Notes: a model not told the origin generated them from the sequence alone. 64,000 bases of DNA from Marinobacter salinus (GCF_001854125.1 NZ_CP017715.1:2666001-2730000), one strand, 5' to 3'; shown: positions 26,051-39,446, counted from the first letter of the stretch. Made by a program: numbers and translations.

Positions 26051-26428
26051 TTACTTAAGCTCAACAGAAGCGCCTGCTTCCTCAAGCTTCTTCTTGGCAG
26101 CTTCAGCGTCGTCTTTGCTAGCAGCTTCCTTGATTGCGGAAGGTGCGCTGTCGACCATTTCTTTAGCTTCTTTCAGACCCAGGCCGGTCAGTTCACGAAC
26201 GGCCTTGATTACGTTGACCTTCTTCTCACCAGGACCGGTAAGAATAACGTCAAATTCGGTCTGCTCTTCAGCAGCGGCGGCATCGCCACCAGCGGCAGCA
26301 GGCGCAGCAGCAACGGCTGCAGCGGCAGACACGCCGAATTTCTCTTCCATTGCTTCAACAAGCGCAACTACGTCCATTACGCTCATTTCTGCGATTGCGT
26401 TCAAAATGTCTTCGTTAGACAGAGCCAT
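26051..26428 (-). CDS. rplL: 50S ribosomal protein L7/L12
   Basis: L7/L12 forms the mobile stalk that recruits and activates translational GTPases. The 125-residue acidic product has the N-terminal dimerisation helices, an Ala/Gly-rich hinge at about 34-54 and the C-terminal factor-binding domain ([19 protein letters not shown]). It follows rplJ by 40 bp and precedes the rpoBC attenuator. Confidence 0.98.
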   Translation of the reverse strand: MALSNEDILNAIAEMSVMDVVALVEAMEEKFGVSAAAAVAAAPAAAGGDAAAAEEQTEFDVILTGPGEKKVNVIKAVRELTGLGLKEAKEMVDSAPSAIKEAASKDDAEAAKKKLEEAGASVELK

Positions 26429-26468
26429 GACTTTCTCCCAAAAATATAAAAAATGGTGTTCAACAGAA

Positions 26469-26999
26469 TCAAGCAGCTTCTTGCTTCTGGTCGCGAACTG
26501 CCGCTACAGCACGAGTCACTTTCGAAGGAACTTCGTTCAGTGTACGTGCCAGCTTGGTGATCGGTGCCTGTGTAACTGCGGCCAGCATTGTCAACGCTTC
26601 GTGACGTGTTGGCAGCTTGGCAAGGCGATCAATCTGGTCTGCACCCATCAGCTCTCCGCCGACGGCCAGTGCCTTGATCTCAAACGCCTCTTTCTCTTTG
26701 GCAAAATCCTTTAACAGACGCGCTGCCGCGCCCGGATCTTCCATAGAGAATGCCAGAATGGTCGGGCCAACCAGAACTTCGTCGATGCACGCAAACTCGG
26801 TACCACGAATCGCAATCTTTGCCAGGTTGTTACGAACAACCTTCAGACGCACATTCTCGGCACGAGCTTTGGCACGAAGCGCCGTCATGTCACCAGAGGT
26901 AACACCACGATAATCAGCCAGAACCACAGACAGAGCACCACCGGCAGTCTCGTTGACTTCAGCGACGATCGCTTTCTTGTCTTCGAGTCTAATTGCCAC
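26469..26999 (-). CDS. rplJ: 50S ribosomal protein L10 (GTG start)
   Basis: L10 anchors L7/L12 dimers to the 50S subunit and in E. coli represses its own mRNA together with L12. The GTG at 26999 (product [17 protein letters not shown]) has GAGGAG 7 bases upstream and gives 176 residues, while the open frame continuing upstream has no comparable site. The stalk-binding C-terminal helix is Ala-rich. It is preceded by a 266-bp leader. Confidence 0.95.
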   Translation of the reverse strand: MAIRLEDKKAIVAEVNETAGGALSVVLADYRGVTSGDMTALRAKARAENVRLKVVRNNLAKIAIRGTEFACIDEVLVGPTILAFSMEDPGAAARLLKDFAKEKEAFEIKALAVGGELMGADQIDRLAKLPTRHEALTMLAAVTQAPITKLARTLNEVPSKVTRAVAAVRDQKQEAA

Positions 27000-27265
27000 T
27001 GGATTTCTCCTCGATTTCGCCAGGGGTATTCCCGGCAAACCCATCATTGCCCTGGAAGCCTTTATACAACCGGATAACCTCGGTCATATTCAGCTTCCTT
27101 TCGGGCGCCTTAACGGTGTTTGGGTTCAGAGAGAACGTCTTCACACCGTCTGCGCAGGCGTTGCTTTAACCCTTTCAGCCCTCTTCAAGAAAGGACTTCG
27201 GGGGCCTGCGGTCTTTGACAGCCTTGGCTTCCGCCCAGACTACAAAGCAACTATCAATCAAAGGG
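27000..27265 (-). promoter_or_regulatory. rplJL leader region
   Basis: This 266-bp stretch between rplA and rplJ encodes no convincing protein on either strand. In many bacteria the same interval is a long untranslated leader that L10-L12 binds to repress rplJL. Its length and position match that. I see several G-rich/C-rich segments able to pair but did not prove the conserved L10 leader fold; covariance-model scoring would be decisive. Confidence 0.55.
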
Positions 27266-27277
27266 TCAGACTGTCAA
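27250..27277 (-). promoter_or_regulatory. Candidate rplJ promoter
   Basis: On the minus strand a perfect -35 TTGACA (27277-27272) is followed after 16 bp by GATAGT (27255-27250), a weak -10 (4 of 6). It overlaps the last codons of rplA, the same place as the E. coli rplJ promoter. The poor -10 keeps confidence moderate. Confidence 0.45.
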
Positions 27278-27964
27278 ACCACTCTGATCAATAGTCAGGC
27301 CAGGTCCCATAGTCGAGGAAACGGTGATCTTTTTAAGATACACACCTTTCGCCGACGATGGCTTGGCCTTTTTCAGGTCTGCAATCAGAGCCTCAAGGTT
27401 TTCCTTGATGTTCTGCGCAGAGAATTCAACGTTACCCAGCGGAGCATGGATAATGCCGTTCTTGTCGGTGCGGTAACGGACCTGGCCGGCTTTGGCATTC
27501 TTCACCGCAGTCTCAACATCAGGTGTAACCGTGCCCACTTTCGGGTTCGGCATCAGGCCACGCGGCCCAAGAATCTGGCCCAGCTGACCAACAACACGCA
27601 TGGCATCCGGCGTGGCAATAACCACGTCGAAGTCCATGTTGCCTTTCTTGACTTCGGCTGCCAGGTCATCCATACCAACTATGTCAGCGCCAGCTGCCGT
27701 AGCTTTCTCGGCATTCGCGCCCTGGGTAAATACGGCGACACGTACGGTTTTGCCGGTACCATGTGGAAGAACAGTGCTGCTACGGACAACCTGATCCGAT
27801 TTACGCGCATCCACACCAAGGTTTACAGCGACGTCGACGGACTCTTTGAACTTCACGTTCTGGCCCAGTTCAACGAGAAGAGCTACCGCTTCGTCTACGG
27901 AGTAGGCACGGGCCGGGTCGACCTTTTCACGAATCAGCTTCTGACGCTTGCTCAGCTTTGCCAT
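27266..27964 (-). CDS. rplA: 50S ribosomal protein L1
   Basis: L1 forms the mobile stalk beside the E site and in E. coli represses rplKA translation. The 232-residue product has the family length and the motif [18 protein letters not shown]. It follows rplK by a single base, so the two are coupled. The candidate rplJ promoter lies in its last codons. Confidence 0.98.
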   Translation of the reverse strand: MAKLSKRQKLIREKVDPARAYSVDEAVALLVELGQNVKFKESVDVAVNLGVDARKSDQVVRSSTVLPHGTGKTVRVAVFTQGANAEKATAAGADIVGMDDLAAEVKKGNMDFDVVIATPDAMRVVGQLGQILGPRGLMPNPKVGTVTPDVETAVKNAKAGQVRYRTDKNGIIHAPLGNVEFSAQNIKENLEALIADLKKAKPSSAKGVYLKKITVSSTMGPGLTIDQSGLTV

Positions 27965-27965
27965 G

Positions 27966-28397
27966 TTACAGGCCCTCCACGTTCAGGCCCATGCTACGGG
28001 CTGTTCCTGCAATGGTACGAACCGCTGCATCCATATCGGCTGCAGTAAGATCCGGCTCCTTGGTTTTAACAATTTCTTCGAGCTGCTCGCGGGTCACAGT
28101 ACCGACCTTGTCAGTATTCGGGCGACCAGAGCCACTCTTGATACCGGCTGCTTTCTTAAGCAAAACCGGAGCCGGCGGAGTCTTGGTAATAAAGGTAAAG
28201 CTGCGATCGCTGTAAACAGTGATAACAGTTGGAATCGGCAGACCAGGTTCCATATCCTGAGTCTGGGCGTTGAACGCCTTACAGAACTCCATGATATTCA
28301 CGCCGCGCTGACCCAATGCAGGACCAACGGGCGGACTTGGGTTGGCCTTGCCGGCAGCAACCTGAAGCTTGATGTAGGCTTCAATCTTCTTAGCCAT
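27966..28397 (-). CDS. rplK: 50S ribosomal protein L11
   Basis: L11 sits at the GTPase centre and is needed for RelA activation by uncharged tRNA. The 143-residue product begins [20 protein letters not shown] and has the proline-rich [16 protein letters not shown] motif. It has an AAGGAG site upstream and lies 101 bp after nusG, behind a terminator at 28446-28480. Confidence 0.98.
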   Translation of the reverse strand: MAKKIEAYIKLQVAAGKANPSPPVGPALGQRGVNIMEFCKAFNAQTQDMEPGLPIPTVITVYSDRSFTFITKTPPAPVLLKKAAGIKSGSGRPNTDKVGTVTREQLEEIVKTKEPDLTAADMDAAVRTIAGTARSMGLNVEGL

Positions 28398-28445
28398 GAT
28401 AAATCTCCTTTGGGTTCAAACGCTTTTCAGCTCCCCGGTTCAGAC

Positions 28446-28480
28446 ACAAAAAGCCCGCGTCGCCAATGCGCGCGAGCTTT
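28446..28480 (-). terminator. Terminator between nusG and rplK
   Basis: On the minus strand AAAGCTCGCG pairs with CGCGGGCTTT (10 pairs, one G-U) around an 11-base loop and is followed by a T-rich tract. It lies 18 bp beyond the nusG stop. I found no good promoter in the remaining 48 bp before rplK, so it probably attenuates rather than fully separates the two units. Confidence 0.8.
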
Positions 28481-28498
28481 CAGCTTTTAAGGTGCCGT

Positions 28499-29032
28499 CT
28501 AGTCCTTCTCGACCTGACCAAACTCCAGCTCAACCGGAGTTGACCGACCAAAGATCAAGACAGCTACCTTGACTCGACTCTTGTCGTAGTCGACTTCCTC
28601 AACAACGCCATTGAAGTCAGCAAACGGCCCTTCAACAACCCGAACAACCTCGCCCGGCTCGAACAGAGTCTTCGGCTTAGGCTTCTCAGCACCACTCTCT
28701 ACGCGGCGCAGAATAGCCTCAGCTTCGCGCTCAGTAATCGGAGCAGGTTTATCCTTGGTACCACCAATGAATCCCAGAACCCGCGGCGTGTTTTTAACAA
28801 GGTGCCACGTCGCATCATCCATTTCCATCTGCACGAGTACGTACCCGGGATAGAACTTCCGCTCACTCTTGCGCTTTTTCCCGTCGCGCATTTCGACAAC
28901 TTCTTCGGTAGGAACCAGGATTTCACCAAACCTGTCCTCCATACCCTCCAGCGCAACACGCTCCCTAAGAGTGCGCATTACGTGCTTTTCGAAGCCAGAA
29001 TACGCATGAACGACGTACCAGCGCTTAGCCAT
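28499..29032 (-). CDS. nusG: Transcription elongation factor NusG
   Basis: NusG binds the RNA polymerase clamp, suppresses pausing, assists Rho and links to ribosomal S10. The 177-residue product has the NGN domain from [18 protein letters not shown] onward and a C-terminal KOW domain starting at [19 protein letters not shown]. It lies 12 bp after secE in the same operon. Confidence 0.98.
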   Translation of the reverse strand: MAKRWYVVHAYSGFEKHVMRTLRERVALEGMEDRFGEILVPTEEVVEMRDGKKRKSERKFYPGYVLVQMEMDDATWHLVKNTPRVLGFIGGTKDKPAPITEREAEAILRRVESGAEKPKPKTLFEPGEVVRVVEGPFADFNGVVEEVDYDKSRVKVAVLIFGRSTPVELEFGQVEKD

Positions 29033-29044
29033 TGCCCACTCCCG

Positions 29045-29413
29045 TTAACCGATAAATCCGGCGACCAACAAACTGATCAGCGAGTCCATGCCCCACAACA
29101 AAAGAGCCACAACCAGAACAAACACCACAACAATCAGTGTTGTCTGAACAAGCTCGGGCCTAGTGGGCCAAACCACCTTCCGGATCTCAACCCTTGCCTC
29201 TTTCAGAAGCGTCGCGAAACGACGCCCGCGATCAGTCTGCAGCGCAACGAAAGCAGCTACGATAGCAAGACCCACAAGAGCCAGAACCCGATAAAGAAGG
29301 GACTCGGCACTAAAATACTGATTGCCCACCACACCGATGGCAATCAGAGCGAAAACAACCAGCCATTTCAGAAAATCGAAACGACTGGGTGACTGAACGG
29401 CTTTTGACTCCAT
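29045..29413 (-). CDS. secE: Sec translocon subunit SecE
   Basis: SecE clamps the two halves of SecY in the inner membrane. The ATG at 29413 (MESKAVQSPSRFDFLKWL) gives 122 residues with three hydrophobic segments at about 16-32, 41-58 and 93-112, the long gammaproteobacterial form. The conserved cytoplasmic helix VEIRKVVWPTRPELVQT precedes the third segment. A longer reading frame runs into tRNA-Trp and is rejected. Confidence 0.97.
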   Translation of the reverse strand: MESKAVQSPSRFDFLKWLVVFALIAIGVVGNQYFSAESLLYRVLALVGLAIVAAFVALQTDRGRRFATLLKEARVEIRKVVWPTRPELVQTTLIVVVFVLVVALLLWGMDSLISLLVAGFIG

Positions 29414-29446
29414 AGGAATCAACTTATGTATCCGGAAGTTAAAAAA

Positions 29447-29522
<76 letters not shown>

Positions 29523-29559
29523 GCACCGAAACAACTCAGCGCACTTACTCTCGAGTATA

Positions 29560-30756
29560 TTACTCGATGATCTTAGAGACCACGCCGGCACCAACGGTAC
29601 GGCCGCCTTCGCGAATCGCGAAGCGCAGTCCATCTTCCATGGCGATCGGAGCGATCAGGGTAACACTCATCTTCACGTTGTCACCCGGCATAACCATTTC
29701 CACGCCTTCCGGCAGTTCACAGGAACCAGTTACGTCAGTGGTACGGAAGTAGAACTGTGGACGATAGCCCTTGAAGAACGGAGTATGACGACCACCTTCT
29801 TCTTTGGACAGCACGTACACTTCACACTCGAACTTGGTGTGTGGCTTGATAGAGCCTGGCACACACAGAACCTGACCACGCTCAACGTCGTCACGCTTGG
29901 TACCACGCAGCAGAACACCCACGTTCTCACCGGCACGACCTTCGTCGAGCAGCTTGCGGAACATCTCAACACCGGTGCAAGTGGTCTTGACGGTATCCTT
30001 GATGCCGACAATTTCCACTTCGTCACCAACCTTGACGATACCACGCTCAACACGACCGGTAACAACGGTACCACGACCCGAAATGGAGAATACGTCCTCA
30101 ATCGGCATCAGGAACGGCTGATCAATCGCACGCTCTGGCTCAGGGATGTAATCATCCAGGGCTTCTACCAGCTTCTTAACAGCGGTAGTACCCATCTCAT
30201 TGTCATCTTTACCTTCCAGCGCCATTAGCGCTGAACCAGTAATGATCGGAGTATCGTCGCCCGGGAAGTCGTACTGACTCAGGAGTTCACGCACCTCCAT
30301 CTCAACCAGCTCAAGCAGCTCTTCATCGTCCACCATGTCCGCTTTATTCAGGAACACGACAATGTAAGGAACGCCGACCTGACGGGACAGCAGGATGTGC
30401 TCACGAGTCTGCGGCATGGGGCCGTCAGCTGCGGAACAAACCAGAATCGCACCGTCCATCTGCGCCGCACCAGTGATCATGTTTTTCACATAGTCAGCGT
30501 GGCCCGGGCAATCAACGTGCGCATAGTGGCGAGAAGGAGAATCGTACTCCACGTGGGAAGTTGCGATGGTAATACCACGCGCCCTTTCTTCAGGAGCGTT
30601 ATCGATCTGGTCGAACGCGCTCGCAGAACCCGTACCCCAAACTTCGTGACACACACGAGTCAGAGCTGCGGTCAGAGTAGTCTTACCATGATCCACGTGG
30701 CCGATGGTGCCCACGTTCAAGTGCGGCTTATTACGTTCAAACTTAGACTTAGACAT
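29560..30756 (-). CDS. tufB: Elongation factor Tu (copy B)
   Basis: This is the second EF-Tu gene, 398 residues, starting [16 protein letters not shown] at the ATG at 30756. It carries the same GTPase motifs as copy A. About 11 residues differ, clustered at the N-terminus and in small patches such as [10 protein letters not shown] for [10 protein letters not shown] and CVPGSIKP for CKPGTIKP. It follows four tRNA genes and precedes tRNA-Trp and secE, the E. coli order with tRNA-Trp added. Confidence 0.99.
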   Translation of the reverse strand: MSKSKFERNKPHLNVGTIGHVDHGKTTLTAALTRVCHEVWGTGSASAFDQIDNAPEERARGITIATSHVEYDSPSRHYAHVDCPGHADYVKNMITGAAQMDGAILVCSAADGPMPQTREHILLSRQVGVPYIVVFLNKADMVDDEELLELVEMEVRELLSQYDFPGDDTPIITGSALMALEGKDDNEMGTTAVKKLVEALDDYIPEPERAIDQPFLMPIEDVFSISGRGTVVTGRVERGIVKVGDEVEIVGIKDTVKTTCTGVEMFRKLLDEGRAGENVGVLLRGTKRDDVERGQVLCVPGSIKPHTKFECEVYVLSKEEGGRHTPFFKGYRPQFYFRTTDVTGSCELPEGVEMVMPGDNVKMSVTLIAPIAMEDGLRFAIREGGRTVGAGVVSKIIE

Positions 30757-30806
30757 TCGACCAATCCCCCTAATCAACCTGGATCGTCACGTTGACCGGA
30801 TTAATA

Positions 30807-30882
30807 TGGAGCTCATGGGCGGATTTGAACCGCCGACCTCACCCTTACCAAGGGTGTGCTCTACCAACTGAGCTACATGAGC
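30807..30882 (-). tRNA. thrT: tRNA-Thr (anticodon GGT)
   Basis: The minus strand shows acceptor GCTCATG pairing with CATGAGC, anticodon arm ACCCT-TGGTA-AGGGT with anticodon GGT, a standard T-arm and an encoded CCA. It is the last of four tRNAs ahead of tufB and corresponds in order to E. coli thrT. Confidence 0.97.
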
Positions 30883-30896
30883 ATTACAAATCAAAA

Positions 30897-30971
<75 letters not shown>

Positions 30972-30981
30972 GAGCAATAAG

Positions 30982-31066
30982 TGGTGGAGGGGGCAGGATT
31001 CGAACCTGCGAAGGCGATGCCGTCAGATTTACAGTCTGATCCCTTTGGCCACTCGGGAACCCCTCC
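30982..31066 (-). tRNA. tyrU: tRNA-Tyr (anticodon GTA)
   Basis: The minus strand shows acceptor GGAGGGG with CCCCTCC, anticodon loop CTGTAAA giving GTA, a long variable arm as expected for bacterial tRNA-Tyr (85 nt in all), and an encoded CCA. Confidence 0.97.
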
Positions 31067-31105
31067 GAGTCAAATTCGCTTACGCGAATTTGGTAAAACT
31101 AAAAG

Positions 31106-31181
31106 TGGAGCTGGCGGACGGAATCGAACCCCCGACCTGCTGATTACAAGTCAGCTGCTCTACCAACTGAGCTACGCCAGC
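31106..31181 (-). tRNA. thrU: tRNA-Thr (anticodon TGT)
   Basis: The minus strand shows acceptor GCTGGCG pairing with CGCCAGC, anticodon loop CTTGTAA giving TGT, a normal T-arm and an encoded CCA. It is the first gene of the tRNA-tufB unit, just downstream of the candidate promoter at 31210-31238. Confidence 0.97.
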
Positions 31182-31209
31182 TCACATTCGCCTCGTCAGC
31201 GAGGGCGGT

Positions 31210-31238
31210 ATACTACGGATTTTTTTTGGGCGTTGCAA
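31210..31238 (-). promoter_or_regulatory. Candidate promoter of the tRNA-tufB unit
   Basis: On the minus strand TTGCAA (31238-31233) and TAGTAT (31215-31210) are 17 bp apart, each matching 4 of 6 consensus bases, with a GC-rich sequence after the -10 as in stringently controlled promoters. It overlaps the end of the SPOR gene. Confidence 0.55.
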
Positions 31239-31884
31239 CACTTTCACAAGCGTTGATTTCGACGAAATCGAATTTCCTGCCGTAATCCATTTCTACCGCC
31301 TGAACCATTTCTTTTGCAAGTTCTGGTTCAGCCTCAAAAGAGAGCGCGTAGCTTATCTGATTTCGGGGGAAGTTGGCCAGTACCACATTAAGTTTCTGAC
31401 GTTTTTTTTCTTCAAGCACGGATTTTGCAGCTTCACGGGACTCAAAAAGCCCAAGGGATATCGCATTTCGATTCTCGCCTTCAGTAACGAGATAGGAATC
31501 GATTCCCTGTCGCTGAATATCCCGGAACTTCCTCCGTGCCACTTCCGGGGGCTGGGGGGGAATAATTACCCAATGCAAAGCAGGCAATTCCCTCTCTACC
31601 TCATGAACTGTAAAACCCAATTCTTTGGCGAGGGGCTGGCGGTCAATAAGCGCCTCGGCGGCATCGGGTGAGTCAATCCAGCCAACTCTGACGCAGGAAA
31701 GTCCTTCGACCGTGGACAGCGGGGCAACACCACCTGTAGATTTAGGGCTCGAGGCCTTGAGGCTCGCAACTCTAGGCAGATTTCCACTGGCAACAACGCC
31801 TGACCGTTGAGCCGGCTCGAACGCGCCGGAGAAATACCAAACGCCAACATTCAGGGTCAGTGCGACGATTGCGAGCCACTTCAT
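31213..31884 (-). CDS. Membrane-anchored SPOR-like protein
   Basis: The 223-residue product has one N-terminal membrane segment (about residues 2-20) and a periplasmic part. The C-terminal half resembles a SPOR repeat domain (SLGLFESREAAKSVLEEKKR and a paired segment), which in other proteins binds peptidoglycan stripped of stem peptides at division sites. It starts with a 4-base overlap on coaX and is therefore in the birA-coaX operon, an arrangement also seen in Pseudomonas. The exact role is unknown; the SPOR call is by pattern only. Confidence 0.75.
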   Translation of the reverse strand: MKWLAIVALTLNVGVWYFSGAFEPAQRSGVVASGNLPRVASLKASSPKSTGGVAPLSTVEGLSCVRVGWIDSPDAAEALIDRQPLAKELGFTVHEVERELPALHWVIIPPQPPEVARRKFRDIQRQGIDSYLVTEGENRNAISLGLFESREAAKSVLEEKKRQKLNVVLANFPRNQISYALSFEAEPELAKEMVQAVEMDYGRKFDFVEINACESVATPKKNP

Positions 31885-32615
31885 GCCCCGTGATCCTCCG
31901 CATCAATTGCACCCAGCCCATCAAGCACCAAAGAGGGATGGTGAACGCCAGCCAAGCCAAGACCAATCAGGCGTTCGGCATCGCCCCCCGTCACCAGAAC
32001 GTCTTTGAGTCCGCAGGCCTTTGCATCGCTATCTATTTGCCGAACCATCGCCCCGAACAGCCACGCCAAACCATGATTCACACACTCGCCGGTACTGGCG
32101 CCCGGGCGGGTATCCAAAACCTGGGCCGGATCAAAGCGGATTCTCGCAGCGTCGGTTTTGAGACTCCGGAGCATCATGTGCAAACCGGGCAGAATAAAGC
32201 CGCCAAGATGTCGGCCACTTGGGTCGACATAATCCACAGTTACGGCGCTGCCGGCATCAACCACTACAAACCCACACCTGGACAGCTGCCACGCCCCGTA
32301 CATGGCATGCCAACGGTCGGCCCCCATACGTGAAAAGTCGTTATAGGCATTGACTAGCCCTTGACGCCTGGCCTCCGCCCAGTAAAACGTTACCGGCGCA
32401 TTGAAACGGCTCTTCAGGTGGCCCAAAAGTGCCTGCCTCTTGTCCTCAGATGCGACCGTCGATATGGACACGCGGGATACTGCGCCAACCGGTGCTGACA
32501 TGCCCTGCAACGGATCGGAGGAATCAAGGACACCGACACCCTCTTCGATAACCTGCCCAACTTGCTCCACGCGCCATTTCAGCCGGGAATTCCCGGCATC
32601 AACCAACAGCCTCAT
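31881..32615 (-). CDS. coaX: Type III pantothenate kinase
   Basis: CoaX phosphorylates pantothenate, the first step to coenzyme A. The 244-residue product belongs to the ASKHA fold: the phosphate-1 motif DAGNSRLKWR at residues 6-15, the substrate-binding GADRWHAMYGA and the phosphate-2 motif DAGSAVTVD. It overlaps birA by four bases upstream and the SPOR gene by four bases downstream, so the three genes are co-translated. Confidence 0.95.
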   Translation of the reverse strand: MRLLVDAGNSRLKWRVEQVGQVIEEGVGVLDSSDPLQGMSAPVGAVSRVSISTVASEDKRQALLGHLKSRFNAPVTFYWAEARRQGLVNAYNDFSRMGADRWHAMYGAWQLSRCGFVVVDAGSAVTVDYVDPSGRHLGGFILPGLHMMLRSLKTDAARIRFDPAQVLDTRPGASTGECVNHGLAWLFGAMVRQIDSDAKACGLKDVLVTGGDAERLIGLGLAGVHHPSLVLDGLGAIDAEDHGA

Positions 32616-33577
32616 GAGGTCACCCGAAGGCTGATTTCACCAGCACGAACAGGAATCACTTCCCGCTCGGTACGAAGCAGGTAATTGCCATTCTCATCAA
32701 TGCCCGACCCTGTGCCCTTTATCTCACCCCCCCTTGCCTCGACCTGTTTACCCAAAAAGATATCCCGTTTTTGCCAAGGCTCACGGAAATCACGAAACCC
32801 CTGGTCGGAGAATAGGCGTGCAGCATCGACCACCGCAGTGATGATTGCACCAGCAATGCGGTTACGGGACCACTCAAGGCCCGGAAAAGCCGTTGCCAGG
32901 CTACTCCACGGCTGATCAGCTCCTTCCAGGTCTGACATATGAACATTAATTCCAATACCTGCGACCACCTGAACAACCCCTTCCTGCAACTCTCCCTGCA
33001 GCTCCACAAGAATGCCACCCAGCTTTCCATGGGGAAGAAAGACGTCATTGGGCCACTTCAAGCCAATCTCCGAGGCACCCAGTTGCTCAAGAGCATTGGC
33101 GACGGCAACCCCCAGAACCAGACTGAGCCCGTCAAGAACCGCGAATCCGCCGTGGAAGGTAAGACCCATGCTCAGGTACAGATTTTCGCCGCGGGGACTA
33201 ATCCAGCTCCGGCCCCTCCGTCCGCGTCCCGCCGTTTGGCAGTCGGCAACGGAAACAGGGAGCCCCTCACCGTCTTTCGAGATCTGCCGGAGAACTTCGG
33301 CATTGGTCGAGTCCACCTCATCAAGTACCCTCAGGGCCAGCCTCGCCCTAAGCTCCGGCGCCAGCCCTCCCAGAATTAGATCAGGGTCAAGCAGGTCAAC
33401 GCGAGAAACCAACTGATAACCTCGACCCCGTATGGTCTCTATTTTGAACCCTTCGTCCATAGCGCGGCGAACCTGCTTCCATACAGCGGTTCGACTTACA
33501 CCAAGGAGGCCCGCAAGGGCCTCACCGGAATGAACCTGTCCATCACTGAGCAGGGTAATGAGTGCTTTGGTTTTCAT
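32612..33577 (-). CDS. birA: Biotin-protein ligase / biotin operon repressor
   Basis: BirA activates biotin with ATP, attaches it to the biotin carrier of acetyl-CoA carboxylase and can repress biotin genes. The ATG at 33577 (MKTKALITLLSDGQVHSG) gives 321 residues. An N-terminal winged-helix domain (about 1-60) shows it is the bifunctional form. The biotinyl-AMP loop GRGRRGR is at 117-123 and KWPND follows near residue 190. The frame stays open 72 codons further upstream, but the homology starts at this ATG. Confidence 0.94.
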   Translation of the reverse strand: MKTKALITLLSDGQVHSGEALAGLLGVSRTAVWKQVRRAMDEGFKIETIRGRGYQLVSRVDLLDPDLILGGLAPELRARLALRVLDEVDSTNAEVLRQISKDGEGLPVSVADCQTAGRGRRGRSWISPRGENLYLSMGLTFHGGFAVLDGLSLVLGVAVANALEQLGASEIGLKWPNDVFLPHGKLGGILVELQGELQEGVVQVVAGIGINVHMSDLEGADQPWSSLATAFPGLEWSRNRIAGAIITAVVDAARLFSDQGFRDFREPWQKRDIFLGKQVEARGGEIKGTGSGIDENGNYLLRTEREVIPVRAGEISLRVTS

Positions 33578-33806
33578 TAGAGTAAATCCGGGCAGGAGAG
33601 TGAGTAACGCCGGATTAAACACCACACGAGCGGAAAAAACAAAGTCAGTGCCGTTTTCCGACTTGGGAAGCCCGGCTAGCTGACCTGGAAAAGGGGTGGG
33701 TGTCAGGTTCACTTTGATTGCGAAATTTTCGCCTTTCACTGTCAAAACAACCGCCTGGGCGTCACCCGTGGGATGAAGCATGCCCTGGTTCACTTTGTTC
33801 GGGCCA
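33578..33806 (-). other. birA upstream region, no supported gene
   Basis: This 229-bp stretch lies between the rrn terminator and birA. It stays open in the birA frame but has no similarity to the BirA N-terminus that I recognise. It includes a TTGACA (33748-33743 on the minus strand), but no good -10 stands 16-18 bp downstream. The birA promoter is expected here but not identified. Confidence 0.5.
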
Positions 33807-33845
33807 TAAAAAAACCCCCAACGGTATTCCGCTGGGGGTTTTTGG
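33807..33845 (-). terminator. rRNA operon terminator
   Basis: A long stem (AACCCCCAACGG with CCGCTGGGGGTT, one mismatch) over a 4-base loop is flanked by A-runs on one side and T-runs on the other, so it can work in both directions. It lies just after the 5S gene and separates the rrn operon from birA. Confidence 0.92.
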
Positions 33846-33851
33846 TATTAA

Positions 33852-33970
33852 GAGTCTGACGATGACCTACTCTCACATGGGCAATGCCACACTACCATCG
33901 GCGCAGGCCTGTTTCACGTCTGAGTTCGGGATGGGATCAGGTGGTTCCAAGCCGCTATGGTCGTCAGACA
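33852..33970 (-). rRNA. rrf: 5S ribosomal RNA
   Basis: About 119 nt on the minus strand. The ends TGTCTGACGA and TCGTCAGAC pair as the terminal helix, and the central CCGAACTCAGACGTGAAAC is the universal 5S segment. It is the last gene of the rrn operon. Confidence 0.96.
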
Positions 33971-34035
33971 AAACGGTTGATCACTGGGGGACGAGATGGA
34001 AACGGGTGATGTTGATTTCGTTGCGCTATCCGCAA

Positions 34036-34051
34036 TTGTCTTGGGTGTTAT

Positions 34052-34061
<10 letters not shown>
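34036..34061 (-). repeat. 23S processing stem, 3' arm
   Basis: This arm matches the inverted arm at 36938-36962: GCTTGACTATATAAC then CCCAAGACAA, with one extra A bulged here. The two arms flank and include the ends of 23S, as expected for the RNase III substrate that releases pre-23S RNA. Confidence 0.8.
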
Positions 34062-36937
<2,876 letters not shown>

Positions 36938-36945
<8 letters not shown>

Positions 36946-36962
36946 ATATAACCCCAAGACAA
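36938..36962 (-). repeat. 23S processing stem, 5' arm
   Basis: This is the partner of the arm at 34036-34061; together they form about 25 pairs with a single bulge. It covers the 5' end of 23S and the adjoining spacer. Confidence 0.8.
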
Positions 36963-37295
36963 CTGATCTGGACTTCAACATGAACAAGAGCCCCGACACC
37001 ACCGAAGTGACACCAGCTTTCCCATCCAGGATGAGGTTCAGAGACAGTCGCTCGAAGTCATATACAACCACTTCAACGACAACACCGGATAACGCTTGAA
37101 ATCGTTATCACTCTGATCAATGAATTCCGGAGATAATGGAATCCATCAATCGTGTTTCTATCTCGTCCAATTTGTTAAAGAGCAAATCTGACCCAGTGAT
37201 CAGAAAGAAGAACTTCACCCAACAACCGCTGTCATCGTGATGAAATGCTTGTTTCTGTACACTGATCGCAACCCGAAGGTTCGTCAGTAGAGTTT
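36946..37295 (-). other. tRNA-Ala to 23S spacer with boxA
   Basis: This 350-bp transcribed spacer of the rrn operon contains no gene. It holds a boxA antitermination element at 37171-37184 and the outer part of the 23S processing stem next to 36946-36962. Open reading frames across it are fortuitous. Confidence 0.85.
37171..37184 (-). promoter_or_regulatory. boxA antitermination element in the rrn spacer
   Basis: TGCTCTTTAACAAA on the minus strand matches the E. coli rrn boxA (TGCTCTTTAACA). NusB-S10 binds this RNA to make rRNA transcription resistant to Rho. It stands upstream of 23S. Confidence 0.88.
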
Positions 37296-37371
37296 TGGTG
37301 GAGCTAGGCAGGATCGAACTGCCGACCTCCTGCGTGCAAGGCAGGCGCTCTCCCAGCTGAGCTATAGCCCC
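37296..37371 (-). tRNA. alaT: tRNA-Ala (anticodon TGC)
   Basis: The minus strand shows acceptor GGGGCTA with TAGCTCC (one G-U pair), anticodon loop CTTGCAC giving TGC, a normal T-arm and an encoded CCA. It is the second tRNA of the 16S-23S spacer. Confidence 0.97.
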
Positions 37372-37467
37372 ATTCAAGCTATTACAAGAATTGTTCAGAT
37401 CTAGGCGTGTTCGGGCGCCGCATAGCCTGCTATGCAAGTCCGGACACAACGACGAGCTGGACAATTC

Positions 37468-37544
<77 letters not shown>

Positions 37545-37588
37545 AATGGTACGGGCCTGATAGACCCATCTGCTCTCTTTATTAATCA

Positions 37589-37606
37589 ACCAAGTAATTC
37601 GTGTGG
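37589..37606 (-). repeat. 16S processing stem, 3' arm
   Basis: An 18-bp sequence that is the exact inverted copy of 39279-39296. It lies just past the 16S 3' end and would pair with the leader arm to form the pre-16S stalk cut by RNase III. Confidence 0.85.
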
Positions 37607-37633
37607 ACTCTGACCGAAGCTTTCGGCTTCGTT

Positions 37634-39173
<1,540 letters not shown>

Positions 39174-39278
39174 AAATCATACAAGAATCCGAAGATTCTC
39201 TATTCTTGCTCAAGACAAAACTCAATTTCGACGAGTCACTGTCCTGATATTTCATATCCGAAATACCTCGGCCAGCGC

Positions 39279-39296
39279 CCACACGAATTACTTGGT
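39279..39296 (-). repeat. 16S processing stem, 5' arm
   Basis: The exact inverted partner of 37589-37606, located about 106 bp upstream of mature 16S in the leader. The perfect 18-bp match across 1.7 kb supports a pre-16S stalk. Confidence 0.85.
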
Positions 39297-39299
39297 CAA

Positions 39300-39312
39300 T
39301 TTTTTAAAGAGC
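39300..39312 (-). promoter_or_regulatory. boxA antitermination element in the rrn leader
   Basis: GCTCTTTAAAAAA on the minus strand matches the leader boxA of gammaproteobacterial rrn operons. It lies about 30 bp after the last promoter and just before the 16S stem arm. Confidence 0.8.
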
Positions 39313-39342
39313 GTTTGAGCTGTTGCTCAATCAAGGTGGCGT

Positions 39343-39370
39343 ATTCTACATCGAACCGCCGCCCTGTCAA
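39343..39370 (-). promoter_or_regulatory. rrn promoter P3
   Basis: On the minus strand TTGACA (39370-39365) and TAGAAT (39348-39343) are 16 bp apart, followed by ACGCCACC. The spacer is nearly the same as in P2, indicating duplication. Confidence 0.85.
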
Positions 39371-39446
39371 CCGTTTATTTTCCGTCGTCCCCGTCTCCGG
39401 AAATCGCCGAAAAACTGACCGGCTTACTGCTTGTTTCGAGGGGCGC

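Noticed and set aside
27120..27200. Possible small protein gene in the rplJ leader
   Set aside because: Short frames there lack a ribosome-binding site and conserved sequence; the interval fits an untranslated leader better.
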